In this document: positions 62,863 to 64,000 of the stretch, piece after piece
How positions within the stretch are numbered: position 1 is the first letter of the stretch
Layout of the letters: every line of letters begins with the position of its first letter
Assembly (NCBI RefSeq): GCF_954871325.1
Contig: NC_088776.1
Location: forward strand, 55,632,569 to 55,696,568
DNA: 64,000 bases
Direction: 5' to 3'
Origin: Gordionus sp. m RMFG-2023
Taxonomy: Eukaryota > Nematomorpha > Gordioida > Chordodea > Parachordodidae
Notes under the pieces: generated by a model
Told to the model about the DNA's origin: nothing
Databases searched by the model: none
What the model saw: the letters and a program-made list of their open reading frames with translations, nothing else
Program-made: the position numbers and the translations under genes

Positions 62863-63049
62863 CAGGGTTGTGGGACCTGAATTAAGGTTCAAGAATTTTA
62901 AACACTTTCAAATCCAAACCTGCCCTGGGCCCATATTACCCTGGATTTGATGGGTTGCCCATAAATCCATCTCTGTATGGTCTGTGATCTCAAAATGCCC
63001 AACCGAACAATTTTAAATTTCTTAACCCTTATTCGGGTCTACAACCCTG
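62863..63049. mobile_element. 187-bp hAT MITE with 8-bp target duplication
   Basis: Starts CAGGGTTGTGGGACC and ends GGTCTACAACCCTG, flanked by GTGATAAC (62855-62862) and GTGATGAC (63050-63057), identical but for one base. The interior is GC-richer (CTGCCCTGGGCCC, TGGATTTGATGGGTTGCCC) and non-coding. Confidence 0.9.
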
Positions 63050-63059
63050 GTGATGACAA

Positions 63060-64000
63060 CTGTCGACAAAATTCTGATTTCGCCCATCTAAATATGATGT
63101 ATAAATAAATGATTATTATAAATTTGTAAATTTGATACAATAACTATAGGAGTCGTTTTTTTCGAAAGATCATTTTATTTAAAAGTTGTAGATGTCAAAA
63201 AAATTTTTTAAAGTCATATCTGGCCCAAATTTTTTGCTCATAGTGAAGCCTGGTTTAGCCCAGATTTATAAAAATTTATTATTTTTTAAGTCTGGTTCAA
63301 AGTGAAAAAAAATATAAAATAAACCATATTGTGGCTCTCTCCGGTTGGAATCTGTTTTTTATCTTATATTTACATATATATTCAGCTCTTTATGTGTTTC
63401 ACAATGCCGTAATAAAAAATGTATTATGTAGACAGCTTTATGTGGAGGGGGGGGGGGCTATTAAATTATGAATATTATAATAATATTTTTTGCCAATATA
63501 TGGCCATTTCATCGAAATAAATATCGACTCTTTGTTAAATTAATTGTTTTTTAAAAAAGCCTCTTGGCATAATATCAAACGAATATTTAATTTTATTTAA
63601 AAAAATAAATGTTATTAGGCCAAAATTTAATAATATTTCATATTTTTTAAAAAAATAGAAAAAAAGCCAAATAAGGTATAAACTCATATTTTATTTGTAG
63701 ATATGTTTTTTTTTATCAATAATTTTAAAAAATAGCTAGATTTGAGTTTTTCTGTTAAATTTGTGAGAACAAAAGATAAAATTTTTAAGTTATAAATCAT
63801 TCCTTACAACGAAAGATATGGTGAAAATGTATAAAAATTGGCCTATGTCCTTTTAAATTATAAAGGTATATAAGATAACCATACCATATTTATTGGTAGA
63901 TACCTTATTTATTCATAATAAATGAAAAATTATATTAAATAAACTCTTATTAAAATTTATATTCTTTCCTTAAGATTATGATTTGTTCTTGTCGGAATTT
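63060..64000. other. AT-rich DNA to the right edge
   Basis: Some GGCCCAAATTTT/AGCCTGGTTTAGCCC words at 63220-63300 suggest another worn MITE, and a run of 10 G lies near 63447. No gene seen. Confidence 0.4.

Overview
This is an AT-rich animal (metazoan) nuclear window, well over 70 percent A+T by eye. Its genes are spliced, with short coding exons, GT-AG introns of about 70 bases to 3.4 kb, and a very heavy load of DNA-transposon debris. The two best genes encode proteins whose closest recalled relatives are animal ones (GDP-mannose 4,6-dehydratase and PAN3), and a third is an S1A trypsin-like protease. The species cannot be named from sequence alone. An AT-rich arthropod with a repeat-laden genome is a reasonable guess, but only a guess.

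Layout: 1-7.9 kb is repeat-rich, with a BED-finger hAT exon running off the left edge, a foldback palindrome and a microsatellite/minisatellite block. 7.89-23.64 kb (+) is a complete GDP-mannose 4,6-dehydratase gene in 11 exons, whose introns hold a head-to-head pair of hAT transposase remnants, a 2-kb element with long inverted ends and several MITEs. 23.6-32.2 kb is intergenic and holds a nested hAT-in-hAT structure, a second hAT derivative inserted in a minisatellite, a MITE pair and a gag-like Ty3/gypsy scrap. 32.26-43.89 kb (+) is a PAN3 gene (12 coding exons seen), with hAT, piggyBac and MITE remnants in its introns. 50.9-45.1 kb (-) is an S1A serine protease gene with a recognisable catalytic triad but two coding defects. 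One of its introns holds a 1.37-kb palindrome. 58.59-55.24 kb (-) is a predicted gene ending in a telobox-type Myb/SANT domain. 59.0-61.7 kb (-) is a broken Ty3/gypsy fossil. The rest is AT-rich spacer and MITE ends.

The genes do not form a pathway. GMD acts in nucleotide-sugar metabolism, PAN3 in mRNA deadenylation, the protease is probably secreted, and the Myb protein probably binds DNA, perhaps telomeric. Their exon models were built by hand. For GMD and PAN3 the reading phase closes across every splice junction, which supports the models strongly. No clearly new biological system was found. The strongest leads are the unannotated telobox Myb gene, the large intronic palindrome, and the layered hAT insertions with readable target-site duplications.
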